Source: JABSQH01 sp039177505
Lineage (GTDB): Bacteria > Actinomycetota > Acidimicrobiia > Acidimicrobiales > Ilumatobacteraceae
Length of the DNA: 64,000 nt
Reading direction: 5' to 3'
Assembly (NCBI GenBank): GCA_039177505.1
Contig: JBCDFR010000010.1
Span: 1-64,000, forward strand
This document shows positions 17,898 through 25,986 of the stretch, in pieces; positions within the stretch are counted from its first letter, which is position 1, and every line of letters begins with the position of its first letter. The position numbers and the translations under genes were made by a program. Below the pieces are notes generated by a model that did not search any database, was not told the DNA's origin, and saw nothing but the letters and a program-made list of their open reading frames with translations.

Positions 17898-17948
17898 TTT
17901 TTTTTCGCGAAACTGTGCAAAGAGCGCATGGAATCCCCGGTTTTTCGG
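17898..17948 (-). repeat. REP-like repeat copy (first of a pair)
   Basis: It starts with a run of Ts and TCGCGAAACTGTGC, and ends AGCGCATGGAATCCCCGG plus TTTTTCGG. It begins 7 nt after the histidine kinase stop. The inner stem is the GTGC/GCGC-type variant shared with the copies near rimO. Confidence 0.65.
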
Positions 17949-17957
17949 CGTGCCGTC

Positions 17958-18009
17958 TGTTCTTGTCGCGGAAACGTGCGAATTTCGCATGGAATCCCCG
18001 GTTTTTCGG
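17958..18009 (-). repeat. REP-like repeat copy (second of a pair)
   Basis: It contains CGTGCGAATTTCGCATGG, a hairpin with a central base, and ends ATCCCCGGTTTTTCGG directly against the stop codon of the minus-strand ABC ATPase gene at 18010. It is separated from the first copy by 9 nt. The pair sits between convergent genes. Confidence 0.65.
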
Positions 18010-18789
18010 CTACATGCGACCGGCGTCGAGGACTCGTTGCAGGAAGGCTTGGGTTCGTTCGCGTTGGGGGTTGCCGAAGAGTTCCTCGGGAGGGGCTTGT
18101 TCGAGGATGCGCCCCTGGTGCAGGTAACACACCCGGTCGGAGATCTCGCGGGCGAAGGCCATCTCGTGGGTGGCGATGAGCATCGTCATCCCGCTCTCTT
18201 TGAGACCACGGACCACGTCGAGTACTTCGCCGACCAGCTCGGGATCGAGCGCTGAGGTGATCTCGTCGAGGAGCATCACCTCGGGGTTCATCGCCAACGA
18301 GCGGGCGATCGCCACGCGTTGTTGCTGTCCGCCCGACAGTTGGTCGGGATAGGCGTCGGCGCGTGCGGACAGGCCGAGCCGATCGAGCAGCGCCCGGGCA
18401 TTGGTACGGGCCTCGGCCTTGTTCGTCTTGAGCACCTTGCGCGGCCCGATCGCCACGTTGTCGACGATGCTCATATGCGGAAACAGGTTGAAGCTCTGGA
18501 ACACCATCCCGATCTTGCGCCGAATGGGATCGGGGTCGAGGCCGGGCTCGGCGATGTCGGCACCGTCGAGATAGACCTCGCCGTCGTCGATCGGTTCGAG
18601 CAGGTTGACACACCGCAACAGGGTCGACTTGCCCGAGCCTGAAGCGCCGATGAGGGTGATCACGTCTCCCTCGGCGACATCGAGATCGATGCCGTCGAGC
18701 ACGGTTGTGTCGTCGAATGCCTTGCGCACGTTGCGCAGCGCCACCTTCAGAGTGGCGGGCTCGCCTAGTTCGTTCGCCGGTTCGCTCAT
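18010..18789 (-). CDS. polar amino acid ABC transporter ATP-binding protein (GlnQ/HisP type)
   Basis: The 259-residue ATPase shows Walker A (LIGASGSGKSTLLRCVN), FQSFNLFPHMSIVDNV, signature QLSGGQQQRVAIARSLA, Walker B (VMLLDEITSALDPELV) and IATHEMAFAREI. The SFNLFPHM and DEITSALDPE signatures mark the polar amino acid uptake subfamily. It is last in a binding protein - permease - ATPase operon, with a 19-nt gap to the permease. Confidence 0.95.
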   Translation of the reverse strand: MSEPANELGEPATLKVALRNVRKAFDDTTVLDGIDLDVAEGDVITLIGASGSGKSTLLRCVNLLEPIDDGEVYLDGADIAEPGLDPDPIRRKIGMVFQSFNLFPHMSIVDNVAIGPRKVLKTNKAEARTNARALLDRLGLSARADAYPDQLSGGQQQRVAIARSLAMNPEVMLLDEITSALDPELVGEVLDVVRGLKESGMTMLIATHEMAFAREISDRVCYLHQGRILEQAPPEELFGNPQRERTQAFLQRVLDAGRM

Positions 18790-18808
18790 CGGTGGGTCGA
18801 GTCGTCGT

Positions 18809-19657
18809 TCACGCGATCGCAGTGGCGCCGGTCCGGCGCCGCTGGCGGGCCAGGAGGTAGTCGGCCAATCGCGTGCATGGGATGGTCACGGCCAAGAAAA
18901 TGATCGCCGCGCCGACGTAGGGCGTGAAGTTGGCGAACAGCGACGTGTCGATCTGTGCCCGGCGCAACACCTCGACCGGTCCGATCAGGCTGACGAGTGC
19001 CACGTCTTTCTGCAAGCTGACGAGGCTGTTCATTAACGGAGGGACCACCCGCCGAGTGGCTTGCGGCAGGATCACCGTCGTCATCGTCTGGTGGCTGGTC
19101 ATCCCCAGCGATCGTGCTCCTGCCCGTTGACTCTCGTGGACGCTCTCGATGCCCGCACGGAACACCTCCGACACGTAGGCCGAGTACGACAACACCAGGG
19201 CGACGGTGCCCCAGATCAGCGGGTTGGACCACTCGCGCGATTCGAACAGACCGGGAACGCCGAAGCCGATCAACAGAATCGTGAGGATCACGGGCACGCC
19301 GCGGAACACGTCGGTGTAGATCACCGCAAAGGCTCTGATCGGAAACAGCGCCGGGCTGCGGGAGCCACGGGCCACGGCGACGAGGATCGATAGCACGAGG
19401 ATGAGCGGCGTCGACCACAGAAAGATCTGGACGTCGAGCCAGAACGCCGAGAGCAGTCCGGGGAACGTCTCGCGCAAGACCTCGCCGTCAAAGAACGACT
19501 GGCGGACTCGATCCCAGCGAGGGGTGAGGGGGATGAGGATGACGAGCGTCGCCACGACGAGCACGGTGCTCGTCGTGGCGATGATCACCGCCCGGCGCCG
19601 CCGCGCCCGGTCATAGGCCTGACGGCGGGTGAGCGCCGGCGCCGGAGCGGTGGTCAC
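18809..19657 (-). CDS. polar amino acid ABC transporter permease
   Basis: This 282-residue membrane protein carries the HisMQ-type permease loop GIESVHESQRAGARSLGMTS and several hydrophobic segments (AVIIATTSTVLVVATLVILI; IFLWSTPLILVLSILVAVA). I start it at GTG 19657, 1 nt past the binding-protein stop. An ATG further upstream would overlap the binding-protein gene by 75 nt. A single permease gene implies a homodimeric membrane part. Confidence 0.9.
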   Translation of the reverse strand: MTTAPAPALTRRQAYDRARRRRAVIIATTSTVLVVATLVILIPLTPRWDRVRQSFFDGEVLRETFPGLLSAFWLDVQIFLWSTPLILVLSILVAVARGSRSPALFPIRAFAVIYTDVFRGVPVILTILLIGFGVPGLFESREWSNPLIWGTVALVLSYSAYVSEVFRAGIESVHESQRAGARSLGMTSHQTMTTVILPQATRRVVPPLMNSLVSLQKDVALVSLIGPVEVLRRAQIDTSLFANFTPYVGAAIIFLAVTIPCTRLADYLLARQRRRTGATAIA

Positions 19658-19658
19658 G

Positions 19659-20675
19659 TCAACTTCCGGTGGTGATGAATGGGATGTCGGCGTTCTCCGA
19701 CAGCCACTCCTCGGCGAGCGCGTCGAGCTCACCGGAGTCGGAGAGCGCGGTCACGGCCTCGCTGACACAGTCGGTCAGCGGGCTGTCCTTGTCGAGCACC
19801 AGCCCGAAGTCGTCGGTCGTGCCGCCGGCGTCGGGGGAGAACTGGCCGGTGACCACCGAGCCCTCGATTTCCACCGCGGACACGAACAGCGCCGTCGGCA
19901 GGTCGAACACCGCAGCGTCGATCTGGTTGGCTTCGAGCGCGGCCTTGGCGCCGACGTTGTCGTTGTACACGAACGGCTCCTCGTTGGGCTGGATCACGTC
20001 GGTGATGAACTGGAGGCTGGTGGTTCCGGCCTGGGCGCCGAACTTCACGTCTTGCAGCTCCTCCACGGTGGTCGCACCGATCGCCGGGGAACCCTCGAGG
20101 GCCACGATGGCCTGATTGGAGGAGTAGTAGGGGGTCGAGAAGTCGACGTTCTCCTCGCGCTCTTCGAGAATCGAGAACTGCTGGAGGTTGAAGTCGAAGT
20201 TCTTCGCGCCGGGCTGGATCGCCTCGTCGAACGTGGTGCGGACCCAGGTGACCTGATCGGCTGAATAGCCCATCTCCTCGGCCACCGCGTAGGCGACAGC
20301 CGCTTCGAATCCCTCCCCGGATTCAGGAGCGTTGTCGATCACCCACGGGAAGAACGCCGGTTCGCCGGTGGCGATGGTGAGCGTGCCGTCTGCGATGGTC
20401 GCCGAGCAATCGGCGCCGCCGCTCGCGGCGGTGGTCTCGCTCGCCGCATCGGTGGTGTCGCTGGCCGCATCGGTGGTGTCGCTGGCCGCATCGGTGGTGT
20501 CGCTGGCCGCATCGGTGGTGTCGCTGGCCGCATCGGTGGTGTCTGACGCCGCAGCGCTGGTGTCGCTCGACTCGTCGTCGTCGCCGCAGGCGGCGAAGAC
20601 GAGCGCGCCGACCGCAACGAGGGGTATCAGCCGCGAGACACGGCCAGTCCGGGTACCGGTGGGGGAGCGTCGCAT
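19659..20675 (-). CDS. amino acid ABC transporter substrate-binding lipoprotein
   Basis: The 338-residue protein begins with a signal ending VFAACGDDD, followed by a linker of repeated ASDTTDA heptads encoded by a 21-bp tandem repeat. The SBP_bac_3 body shows LTIATGEPAFFPWV, EGFEAAVAYAVAEEMGY, FNLQQFSILEEREENVDFS and FGAQAGTTSLQFI. The ATG at 20675 has AAGGAGA at good spacing. It is the first gene of the importer operon; the exact amino acid is not deducible. Confidence 0.93.
   Translation of the reverse strand: MRRSPTGTRTGRVSRLIPLVAVGALVFAACGDDDESSDTSAAASDTTDAASDTTDAASDTTDAASDTTDAASDTTDAASETTAASGGADCSATIADGTLTIATGEPAFFPWVIDNAPESGEGFEAAVAYAVAEEMGYSADQVTWVRTTFDEAIQPGAKNFDFNLQQFSILEEREENVDFSTPYYSSNQAIVALEGSPAIGATTVEELQDVKFGAQAGTTSLQFITDVIQPNEEPFVYNDNVGAKAALEANQIDAAVFDLPTALFVSAVEIEGSVVTGQFSPDAGGTTDDFGLVLDKDSPLTDCVSEAVTALSDSGELDALAEEWLSENADIPFITTGS
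20440..20544. repeat. 21-bp tandem repeat encoding the binding-protein linker
   Basis: Five units of CTGGCCGCATCGGTGGTGTC plus one base (the first has CTC for CTG) lie end to end. Being a multiple of three, copy-number change would alter only the length of the disordered Ala-Ser-Asp-Thr linker that tethers the binding domain to the membrane, and not the frame. Confidence 0.9.
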
Positions 20676-20780
20676 GAATCTCTCCTTCAGTTGTTGTTCA
20701 CGCGGGCGCGACGTTACCCAGCGCCCCCGACGCAGTCGACCATCACGATCTGTGCCACGACGGCCGTCACCGAGACCGGC

Positions 20781-20821
20781 ATCGATGATCAATTGGCGCG
20801 AATCGATGATCGATTGGCGCG
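20781..20821. promoter_or_regulatory. 20-bp direct repeats upstream of the TetR gene
   Basis: ATCGATGATC-A/G-ATTGGCGCG occurs twice, at 20781 and 20802. The 21-bp period equals two helical turns, so the units face the same side of DNA. This suggests a two-site binding region in the intergenic space between the amino acid importer and the TetR gene. The binding protein is unknown. Confidence 0.45.
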
Positions 20822-20827
20822 CGTTTG

Positions 20828-20854
20828 ACGATGAGACGCTTCCCGTCTTATCGT
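20828..20854. promoter_or_regulatory. probable TetR operator
   Basis: ACGAT-G-AGACG-CTTCC-CGTCT-T-ATCGT is an inverted repeat with 11-bp arms and one mismatch. It ends 7 nt before the ATG of the TetR-family gene, which has no Shine-Dalgarno, so transcription probably starts inside or next to it. Autorepression is inferred. Confidence 0.6.
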
Positions 20855-20861
20855 CTCACTC

Positions 20862-21467
20862 ATGTCGAGCGGAGATCGTCGTGCACCGTCGCCGACGGAG
20901 CGTCGCGTCCTCGACGCCGTTCGTTCGTGTTGCGAGCGGTGGGGGATCGAGAAGGTCACCGTCGACGACATCGCCCGCGAGTCGGGCGTTTCGAGAGCGA
21001 CCTTGTATCGGCTGTTCCCGGGCGGCAAAGACGTGATGTTCGACGCGTTGCGGGTGCGCGAGATCGACGAGTTCTTCGCCGAGCTCGAGGGGCATCTCGC
21101 CGACGCGGCCGACCTGGAGGGCCTGCTGGTCAGGGCGATCACGGCGTCGACGGCAGCACTACGCGACGACGAACACCTGGCGATCATGATGGCCACCGAA
21201 CCGGGCTCGATCGTCAGCGAGCTGACCGTCGAGGGCCTGCCGCGCATCATCTCGATGGCCGCCGAGTCGCTCATGCCCTATGTCGAACAATTCATCCCGG
21301 TGGAGCAGGCGCGACCGGTGATCGACCTCGTTGTGCGGCTGGTGATCTCGTTCTTCCTCTCGCCGTCGCCCGATCTCGATCTCGCCGATCCGGCGTCGGC
21401 GCGCGCCTACATGACCCCACTGATCGACGCCGCAGTTGCGGCGGCTCGCACCGCATCCACTCACTGA
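20862..21467 (+). CDS. TetR-family transcriptional regulator
   Basis: The 201-residue protein has an N-terminal TetR helix-turn-helix (residues about 14-60: RVLDAVRSCCERWGIEKVTV, DDIARESGVSRATLYRLFPG) and a helical ligand domain ending in an Ala-rich tail. It lies 23 nt upstream of the diiron protein gene on the same strand, so it probably controls itself and that gene through the palindrome at 20828. The ligand is unknown. Confidence 0.92.
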   Translation: MSSGDRRAPSPTERRVLDAVRSCCERWGIEKVTVDDIARESGVSRATLYRLFPGGKDVMFDALRVREIDEFFAELEGHLADAADLEGLLVRAITASTAALRDDEHLAIMMATEPGSIVSELTVEGLPRIISMAAESLMPYVEQFIPVEQARPVIDLVVRLVISFFLSPSPDLDLADPASARAYMTPLIDAAVAAARTASTH

Positions 21468-21490
21468 CCGCGACCGATACAGGAGCCACC

Positions 21491-22639
21491 ATGTCACTTG
21501 CTGAAAAGCCAACCTCGGCCGAGAACGAGTCGATGATCGGCCGTGCCGATCTCGACGATCTCGAAGCGATCCTGGCCATCTCGAACACCGAGGCCGATGA
21601 AGTCGAGCACGCGGTGAAGGACAACGCCGACGCCATCTTCACGTGGGACTACTCCCTCCAGCGTCCGCAGCTGCGCAAGTTGTACGAGAAGGCCAAGACC
21701 GGCCAATGGAATGGCACGACCGACCTCGAGTGGGACACCGATGTCGACATCGAAAAGGTCGTGTCGGGTGATCAGGTGGCGACCGCTGCCGGCATCGACC
21801 CCAACCTGTACGACGACACCGTCATCGGCCACTGGGGCGACAAGGAGTGGCTCGACTACGGCATCGAGAACCGCAAGTGGACGCTGTCGCAGTTCCTGCA
21901 TGGCGAGCAGGGAGCGTTGTTGTGCACGGCCAAGATCACCGAGACCGTGCCCTGGTACGACGCCAAGCTGTACGCCTCGACCCAGGTGGTCGACGAGGCC
22001 CGCCATGTCGAAGTGTTCGGCCGATACCTCGACGAGAAGATGGGCGGCGGCTACCAGGTCAACGCGCATCTGCGGATGCTGCTCGACGACATCATCAACG
22101 ACTCGCGGTGGGACATGACCTACCTCGGGATGCAGGTGATGGTCGAAGGGCTGGCGCTCGCGGCGTTCGGCTTCATGCACCAGATGACCGAGGAGCCGTT
22201 GCTGAAGAAGCTGCTGCGGTATGTGATGAGCGATGAGGCACGCCACGTTGCGTTCGGCGTGTTGTCGCTCAAAGAGGTGTACGCCGAGATGTCCGATGCC
22301 GAGCTCAAAGAGCGCCAGGAGTTCGCCTACGAGGCAGCGGTGAGGATGCGTGACCGGTTCCTGTCTCAGGAGGTCTGGGAGCGGATGGGGGTGGCCCCCA
22401 AGGACGTGTTACCGATCGTGTTGCGCGACCCCACACGCGATCTGTTCCAGCAGATGCTGTTCTCCAAGATCGTCCCCAACTGCAAGAAGCTGGGCATCCT
22501 CGATCGCAATGACAAGTGGCTGCGCCGTCGCTTCGAGGAGATGGGTGTGATCCAGTTCGAAGACTGGGAGACCACCGACGAGGAGTTCGCCAACTTCGAA
22601 CTCGGAGCAGAAGCACCGGCGTCGATCAAAGCGCACTAG
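21491..22639 (+). CDS. ferritin-like diiron protein (R2-like oxygenase/oxidase superfamily)
   Basis: The 382-residue soluble protein has an AGGAG site before ATG 21491. Two helical E...ExxH motif pairs are visible: FLHGEQGALLCTAKI with VVDEARHVEVFGRYL, then VEGLALAAFGFM with MSDEARHVAFGVLS. They provide a carboxylate-bridged diiron site. Similar proteins include R2-type and AurF-type enzymes; the substrate is not deducible. Being next to a TetR gene suggests inducible detoxification or a lipid modification. A role in the small RiPP-like operon downstream is possible but not shown. Confidence 0.8.
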   Translation: MSLAEKPTSAENESMIGRADLDDLEAILAISNTEADEVEHAVKDNADAIFTWDYSLQRPQLRKLYEKAKTGQWNGTTDLEWDTDVDIEKVVSGDQVATAAGIDPNLYDDTVIGHWGDKEWLDYGIENRKWTLSQFLHGEQGALLCTAKITETVPWYDAKLYASTQVVDEARHVEVFGRYLDEKMGGGYQVNAHLRMLLDDIINDSRWDMTYLGMQVMVEGLALAAFGFMHQMTEEPLLKKLLRYVMSDEARHVAFGVLSLKEVYAEMSDAELKERQEFAYEAAVRMRDRFLSQEVWERMGVAPKDVLPIVLRDPTRDLFQQMLFSKIVPNCKKLGILDRNDKWLRRRFEEMGVIQFEDWETTDEEFANFELGAEAPASIKAH

Positions 22640-22685
22640 CCGCCCTGCACGCGACCGGGCTCCGGGGCGATGTAGATTTTCGGCT

Positions 22686-23129
22686 ATGGACGAGCGGGCA
22701 TCACACGCCGAGCGCAACCGACAGCTCCTTGGGTTCCTGCGGTATACACACACCGTCGACGATGCAGTTGCAGCGGGAGCAAGCGACGCACCGCAGCTGT
22801 CGGAGCGTTCACCGACCGGTCTGATCGACGCGATTGCGGACCTCGGGTTCGAGCCGCGCGACATCACGGGAGCCGACGCGCTGCGCTTGGGCGACCGAAC
22901 GATCGAGCTCTGTGCATGCCCACACGCGGCGGCGGTCGAGGCGCCCGGTGGCGAGTTGGTGTGCGCGTACCACCGCGGCATGGTCGAAGCGCTCGCCCGC
23001 GAGTCCGGCGCAGCGGTCGCCGGTGTCGATGTGGTTCCGCCCAGCGTGGGACGATGCCAGGTACACCTGACCGACTTGCCGCTCGACGACGCAGCGGCCG
23101 ACGCTTCCGACGAAAGGACGACACGATGA
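22686..23129 (+). CDS. SufR/ArsR-type C-terminal cysteine domain protein without HTH
   Basis: This 147-residue protein resembles the effector domain at the C-terminus of SufR-like regulators: LIDAIADLGFEPRD, then CACPHAAAVEAPG, ELVCAYHRGMVEAL and VGRCQVHL. That gives the Cys-Pro, Cys-x-x-His, Cys pattern that holds an Fe-S cluster in SufR. The roughly 45 N-terminal residues are too short and unlike a winged helix, so DNA binding is doubtful. Its stop overlaps the ATG of the RiPP-like precursor gene, so the two are translated together. The function is unknown; sensing or maturation are both possible. Confidence 0.55.
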   Translation: MDERASHAERNRQLLGFLRYTHTVDDAVAAGASDAPQLSERSPTGLIDAIADLGFEPRDITGADALRLGDRTIELCACPHAAAVEAPGGELVCAYHRGMVEALARESGAAVAGVDVVPPSVGRCQVHLTDLPLDDAAADASDERTTR

Positions 23130-23662
23130 GTTCGCTCGAAGCGCTGCACCAAGTCCATCAACGGGCGCTGGTTGACGCCACGTTCCGGCAACGATTGGTC
23201 GACGAACCTGGAGCTGTGCTGCGCGAGGCACAGGTCGAGCTGCCCGACGATGTCGAGGAGATCATCGTCATCGAAGAACGCGACGGCGAGGCGGTGTTCC
23301 CCATCCCTAGCCAGGACAAACTCCCGAGCGCTCTCGAGGACGCGGAGCTGCCCGACGGAGCCGCACGCGAGATGCACCGGCGTCTTCGCCACGAGCCAGA
23401 ATTTCGTGCACGCCTTGAGGCCCACCCTGCTGAGGCACTCGCCGAGGTCGGAGTGGTGATGCCGGCTGGCGTGATGATTCGCACCGTGTCCACGTCATCG
23501 ACCCGACCCGTGATCGTGCTCCCTCCGATGGAGCCCGAGAAACGAGAGCTCACCGACGATGAGTTTGCCGCGGTGGCCGGCGGCGGAATTGTCGCTGACA
23601 TCGAAAGCGCCTTGTGCGCCTGCGGCTCGCAGCTGTTCACCTGCGCGACGCGGCGGTACTGA
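23126..23662 (+). CDS. NHLP-leader RiPP precursor-like protein with duplicated leader
   Basis: The 178-residue protein has two leader-like units with FR-R-L, V--P and V-P patterns: residues 20-60 (TFRQRLVDEPGAVLREAQV) and 93-134 (FRARLEAHPAEALAEVGVVM), 73 residues apart. Then comes ELTDDEFAAVAGGG (141-154), the usual end of nitrile-hydratase-like leader peptides with a Gly-Gly cleavage motif. The remaining 24 residues (155-178) contain Cys164, Cys166 and Cys173 plus Ser and Thr and would be the core. No standard modifying enzyme or export peptidase is adjacent. The ATG overlaps the preceding stop. Confidence 0.65.
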   Translation: MSSLEALHQVHQRALVDATFRQRLVDEPGAVLREAQVELPDDVEEIIVIEERDGEAVFPIPSQDKLPSALEDAELPDGAAREMHRRLRHEPEFRARLEAHPAEALAEVGVVMPAGVMIRTVSTSSTRPVIVLPPMEPEKRELTDDEFAAVAGGGIVADIESALCACGSQLFTCATRRY

Positions 23663-23837
23663 GGCGCTCGGGCGCAATCTGCACAACGTCGGAATCGGTT
23701 CTCCAACGAGCAAGCCAAGCGCCGTCGCCGATCGTCCGATTTCGTTCGCGGTCGATGTCGGGCCGCGGATCGATCGATCCCGTTGGGCCCCGTTCGCGGT
23801 CGTCGCCGTGTTGGTTGGGTCGTGGCGGATCTCGTCC

Positions 23838-24065
23838 TCGGATGGTGTGAACGACCTACTCGCTGCCGGTGGGCGGATCGCTGACGTTGGACGCGGACAC
23901 GGCGTCTTGTTTGTCGCATTGGCCGCGTCGTACCCCGAAGCACGCGTCGAGGGATTCGACCTCCACCCTGCATCGATCGACGAGGAGCTTCGGCGAGCGC
24001 GCCGCGCCGGTGTCGATGATCGGGCGCGATTCGCCAGTGCGTCTGTCGGTCAGTTCACGGACCGC
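23838..24065 (+). pseudogene. fragment of a class I SAM-dependent methyltransferase
   Basis: One frame reads LLAAGGRIADVGRGHGVLFV, then ALAASYPEARVEGFDLHPAS and AGVDDRARFASASV. This is motif I and the following strand of a class I methyltransferase, with R in place of the usual C in DVGCGHG. No start region or C-terminal half is present and the frame runs into the next gene. I read it as the remnant of a methyltransferase deleted at both ends. Confidence 0.55.
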
Positions 24066-24081
24066 TACTACCCTCGCCTCG

Positions 24082-25170
24082 GTGAGTCTCGGTCCGGCAC
24101 ACCTCGACCCTGCCACCTGGCTGGTGGCAGGGGGTCGTCCGTCCGGCGCAGGGCGGCCCACCAACCATCCCATCGTCGCTGCGTCCACGTTCGAACACGG
24201 CGCTGACAGGGTCTACAGCCGCAACGATGCAACCGCCGCCTGGGAAGCGCTCGAAGAGGTGCTCGGTGGACTCGAGCGAGGTGAGGCGGTGGTCTTCGGG
24301 TCGGGGATGGCGGCGGCGAGCGCGATGCTCGATCAGCTTCCCGTCGGCGCGCGGATCGTTCTCCCCGATGGTTGCTACCACGGCGTCAGCCAGGCAGCTC
24401 AGGGCGGCGCCGATGCCGGACGGTGGACCGTGGACGTGCTGCCCATGGACGACACCGCGGCGTGGGTTGCCGCCCGAGCCTCGGCCGACCTGGTGTGGGC
24501 GGAGAGTCCGACGAATCCGCTGCTGACCGTTGCCGACCTGCGCGCGATCGGCGCGGCCGAGCGCCCCACCTCAGGATTGTTCGTCGTCGACAACACGCTG
24601 GCCACCGCACTTCGCCAGCAACCGCTCGACCTCGGCGCGGACGTCGTTCTGCAGTCGACCACGAAGTTCATCGGTGGCCACAGCGATCTACTGGGCGGCG
24701 TGCTGACCACCCGATCGGCCGACCTGGCTGCAGCGTTCCGGACGAGCCGTAGCGTGCTCGGTTCGACTCCGGGTGCCCTCGAAACGTTCCTCGCCTTGCG
24801 GGGTGTCCGCACGATGGCGATGCGGCTGGAGACCGCCGAGACCTCTGCCGCAGTACTTTCCGAACGCCTTGCTGCGCACGACTCGGTGCTCACGACGCGG
24901 TATCCAGGCTTGGGAGCGATGGTCAGCTTCGACGTTGCGAACGCGGCGACCGCCGACGCAGTCTGCGAGCGGCTGCAGGTGATCCGGCACGCAACAAGCC
25001 TTGGCGGTGTCGAGTCATTGATCGAGCGCCGCAGTCGCTACTCCGATTCCGTGCCCGCCGGGTTGTTGCGCCTCAGCGTCGGTTGCGAACACGTCGAGGA
25101 TCTCTGGGCCGATCTCGATCGTGCACTGAGCGGGAGCACCGCAACGAGTACGCCGCCGACGACGGCCTGA
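24082..25170 (+). CDS. Cys/Met metabolism PLP-dependent enzyme (cystathionine gamma-lyase/synthase family)
   Basis: The 362-residue protein shows the family motifs YSRNDATAAWEALEEVLGGL, VVFGSGMAAASAMLD, FVVDNTLATALRQQPLDLG and the PLP-lysine block LQSTTKFIGGHSDLLGG, with Lys near residue 195. It ends with LLRLSVGCEHVEDLWADLD. It is slightly shorter than the usual 380-400 residues. I start at GTG 24082 (VSLGPAHLDPATW); no ribosome site is evident, and the upstream DNA is a methyltransferase remnant, so the native start or promoter may have been lost. Lyase and synthase activities cannot be told apart. Confidence 0.8.
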   Translation: MSLGPAHLDPATWLVAGGRPSGAGRPTNHPIVAASTFEHGADRVYSRNDATAAWEALEEVLGGLERGEAVVFGSGMAAASAMLDQLPVGARIVLPDGCYHGVSQAAQGGADAGRWTVDVLPMDDTAAWVAARASADLVWAESPTNPLLTVADLRAIGAAERPTSGLFVVDNTLATALRQQPLDLGADVVLQSTTKFIGGHSDLLGGVLTTRSADLAAAFRTSRSVLGSTPGALETFLALRGVRTMAMRLETAETSAAVLSERLAAHDSVLTTRYPGLGAMVSFDVANAATADAVCERLQVIRHATSLGGVESLIERRSRYSDSVPAGLLRLSVGCEHVEDLWADLDRALSGSTATSTPPTTA

Positions 25171-25243
25171 CCGGAGGACGCTTCGGTGTGCTCGCCCCAC
25201 GGCGCTCATCGACGCTCGAATCAATCTGTGGTTCCATGTCACC

Positions 25244-25653
25244 GTGAAGCGCGCCGTGCTGATGCTCGTCGTGCTCGTCGTCGCGTCGTGTAGCAACGAC
25301 GGCGGGAACTCGTCGGATTCGAGGGCGCCCGCCGACTCGGTGCTCTCGACGACCGAGGCTCCAGCCGACGAGGCAGCGCAGTCGGCCGGCCTTCCGGCCG
25401 AGTGTGTGATGCCGCCATACGACGTCGAGATCCGCACAGCGGCAACTGGCCCGAATGAGACGTTCACCGTTGTCGACGCGGAGGACAACGGACTCGGCGT
25501 GCGTGCGATGGGGTCACCACCGACACCAGCGTCAACTCCACCGGCAGCGGCGAGGTCCTTTACGCGAACGACGAGTACGTCTGCGCCGATCTCACCATCG
25601 AGAGCGAATTCGGGTTCCAATTCAGCGGTGTCGTGACCGCCCGCGTCCGCTGA
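25244..25653 (+). pseudogene. small lipoprotein gene with a probable frameshift
   Basis: From GTG 25244 the frame gives a signal and lipobox (MLVVLVVASCSNDGG) and a domain to about VVDAEDNGLGVRAM. From about 25512 protein-like sequence continues in another frame (GVTTDTSVNSTGSGEVLY, ADLTIESEFGFQFSGVV) to TGA at 25651-25653, while the first frame turns into Pro/Ser/Thr-rich noise ending at 25636. A single-base indel near 25500-25515 explains this. It could be a real inactivation or a sequence error. Confidence 0.6.
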
Positions 25654-25691
25654 TCACGTCGGCGGTGCTCATCTGGGGTGAACGTCCGCGA

Positions 25692-25962
25692 TTATCTCGG
25701 GATTGCCGCCTCGAGGAGTACTCGATGGCGAAGCAGCCACGCCGCAGACCGAGTCCGCCACGCGATGCCCCAGGTGATCGGGTATCGGTTGGGTTCGGTC
25801 CCGGAAACGGTGTCAGGAGTGATGTCGTGCTCGATCGCTTCGTTGGCGGCACCGACAAGGGCGACCTCGATCATCTTGTCGACGAAGCCGATACTCGTCT
25901 GACCTCACGGTGTCGAACTCGGCGACGTGCAGACTGATCTGTAGCGGCGCAGCATCGGGCAT
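25692..25962 (-). pseudogene. short unidentified gene with possible frameshift
   Basis: On the minus strand MPDAAPLQISLHVAEFDTV (from 25962) appears to continue, after a shift near 25900, as QTSIGFVDKMIEVALVGAAN and ITWGIAWRTRSAAWLLRHR to a stop at 25692. Both parts look protein-like but I cannot name a family. It lies in a stretch of decayed genes. An alternative is that only the downstream 60-residue part is real, or that neither is. Confidence 0.3.
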
Positions 25963-25986
25963 TCAGCGGGCGCCGCCCGACTGCCG

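Noticed and set aside
23126..23662. Calling the precursor a lanthipeptide or thiazole peptide
   Set aside because: Cys, Ser and Thr are present in the core but no matching synthetase, YcaO or dehydratase lies nearby, so the class cannot be assigned.
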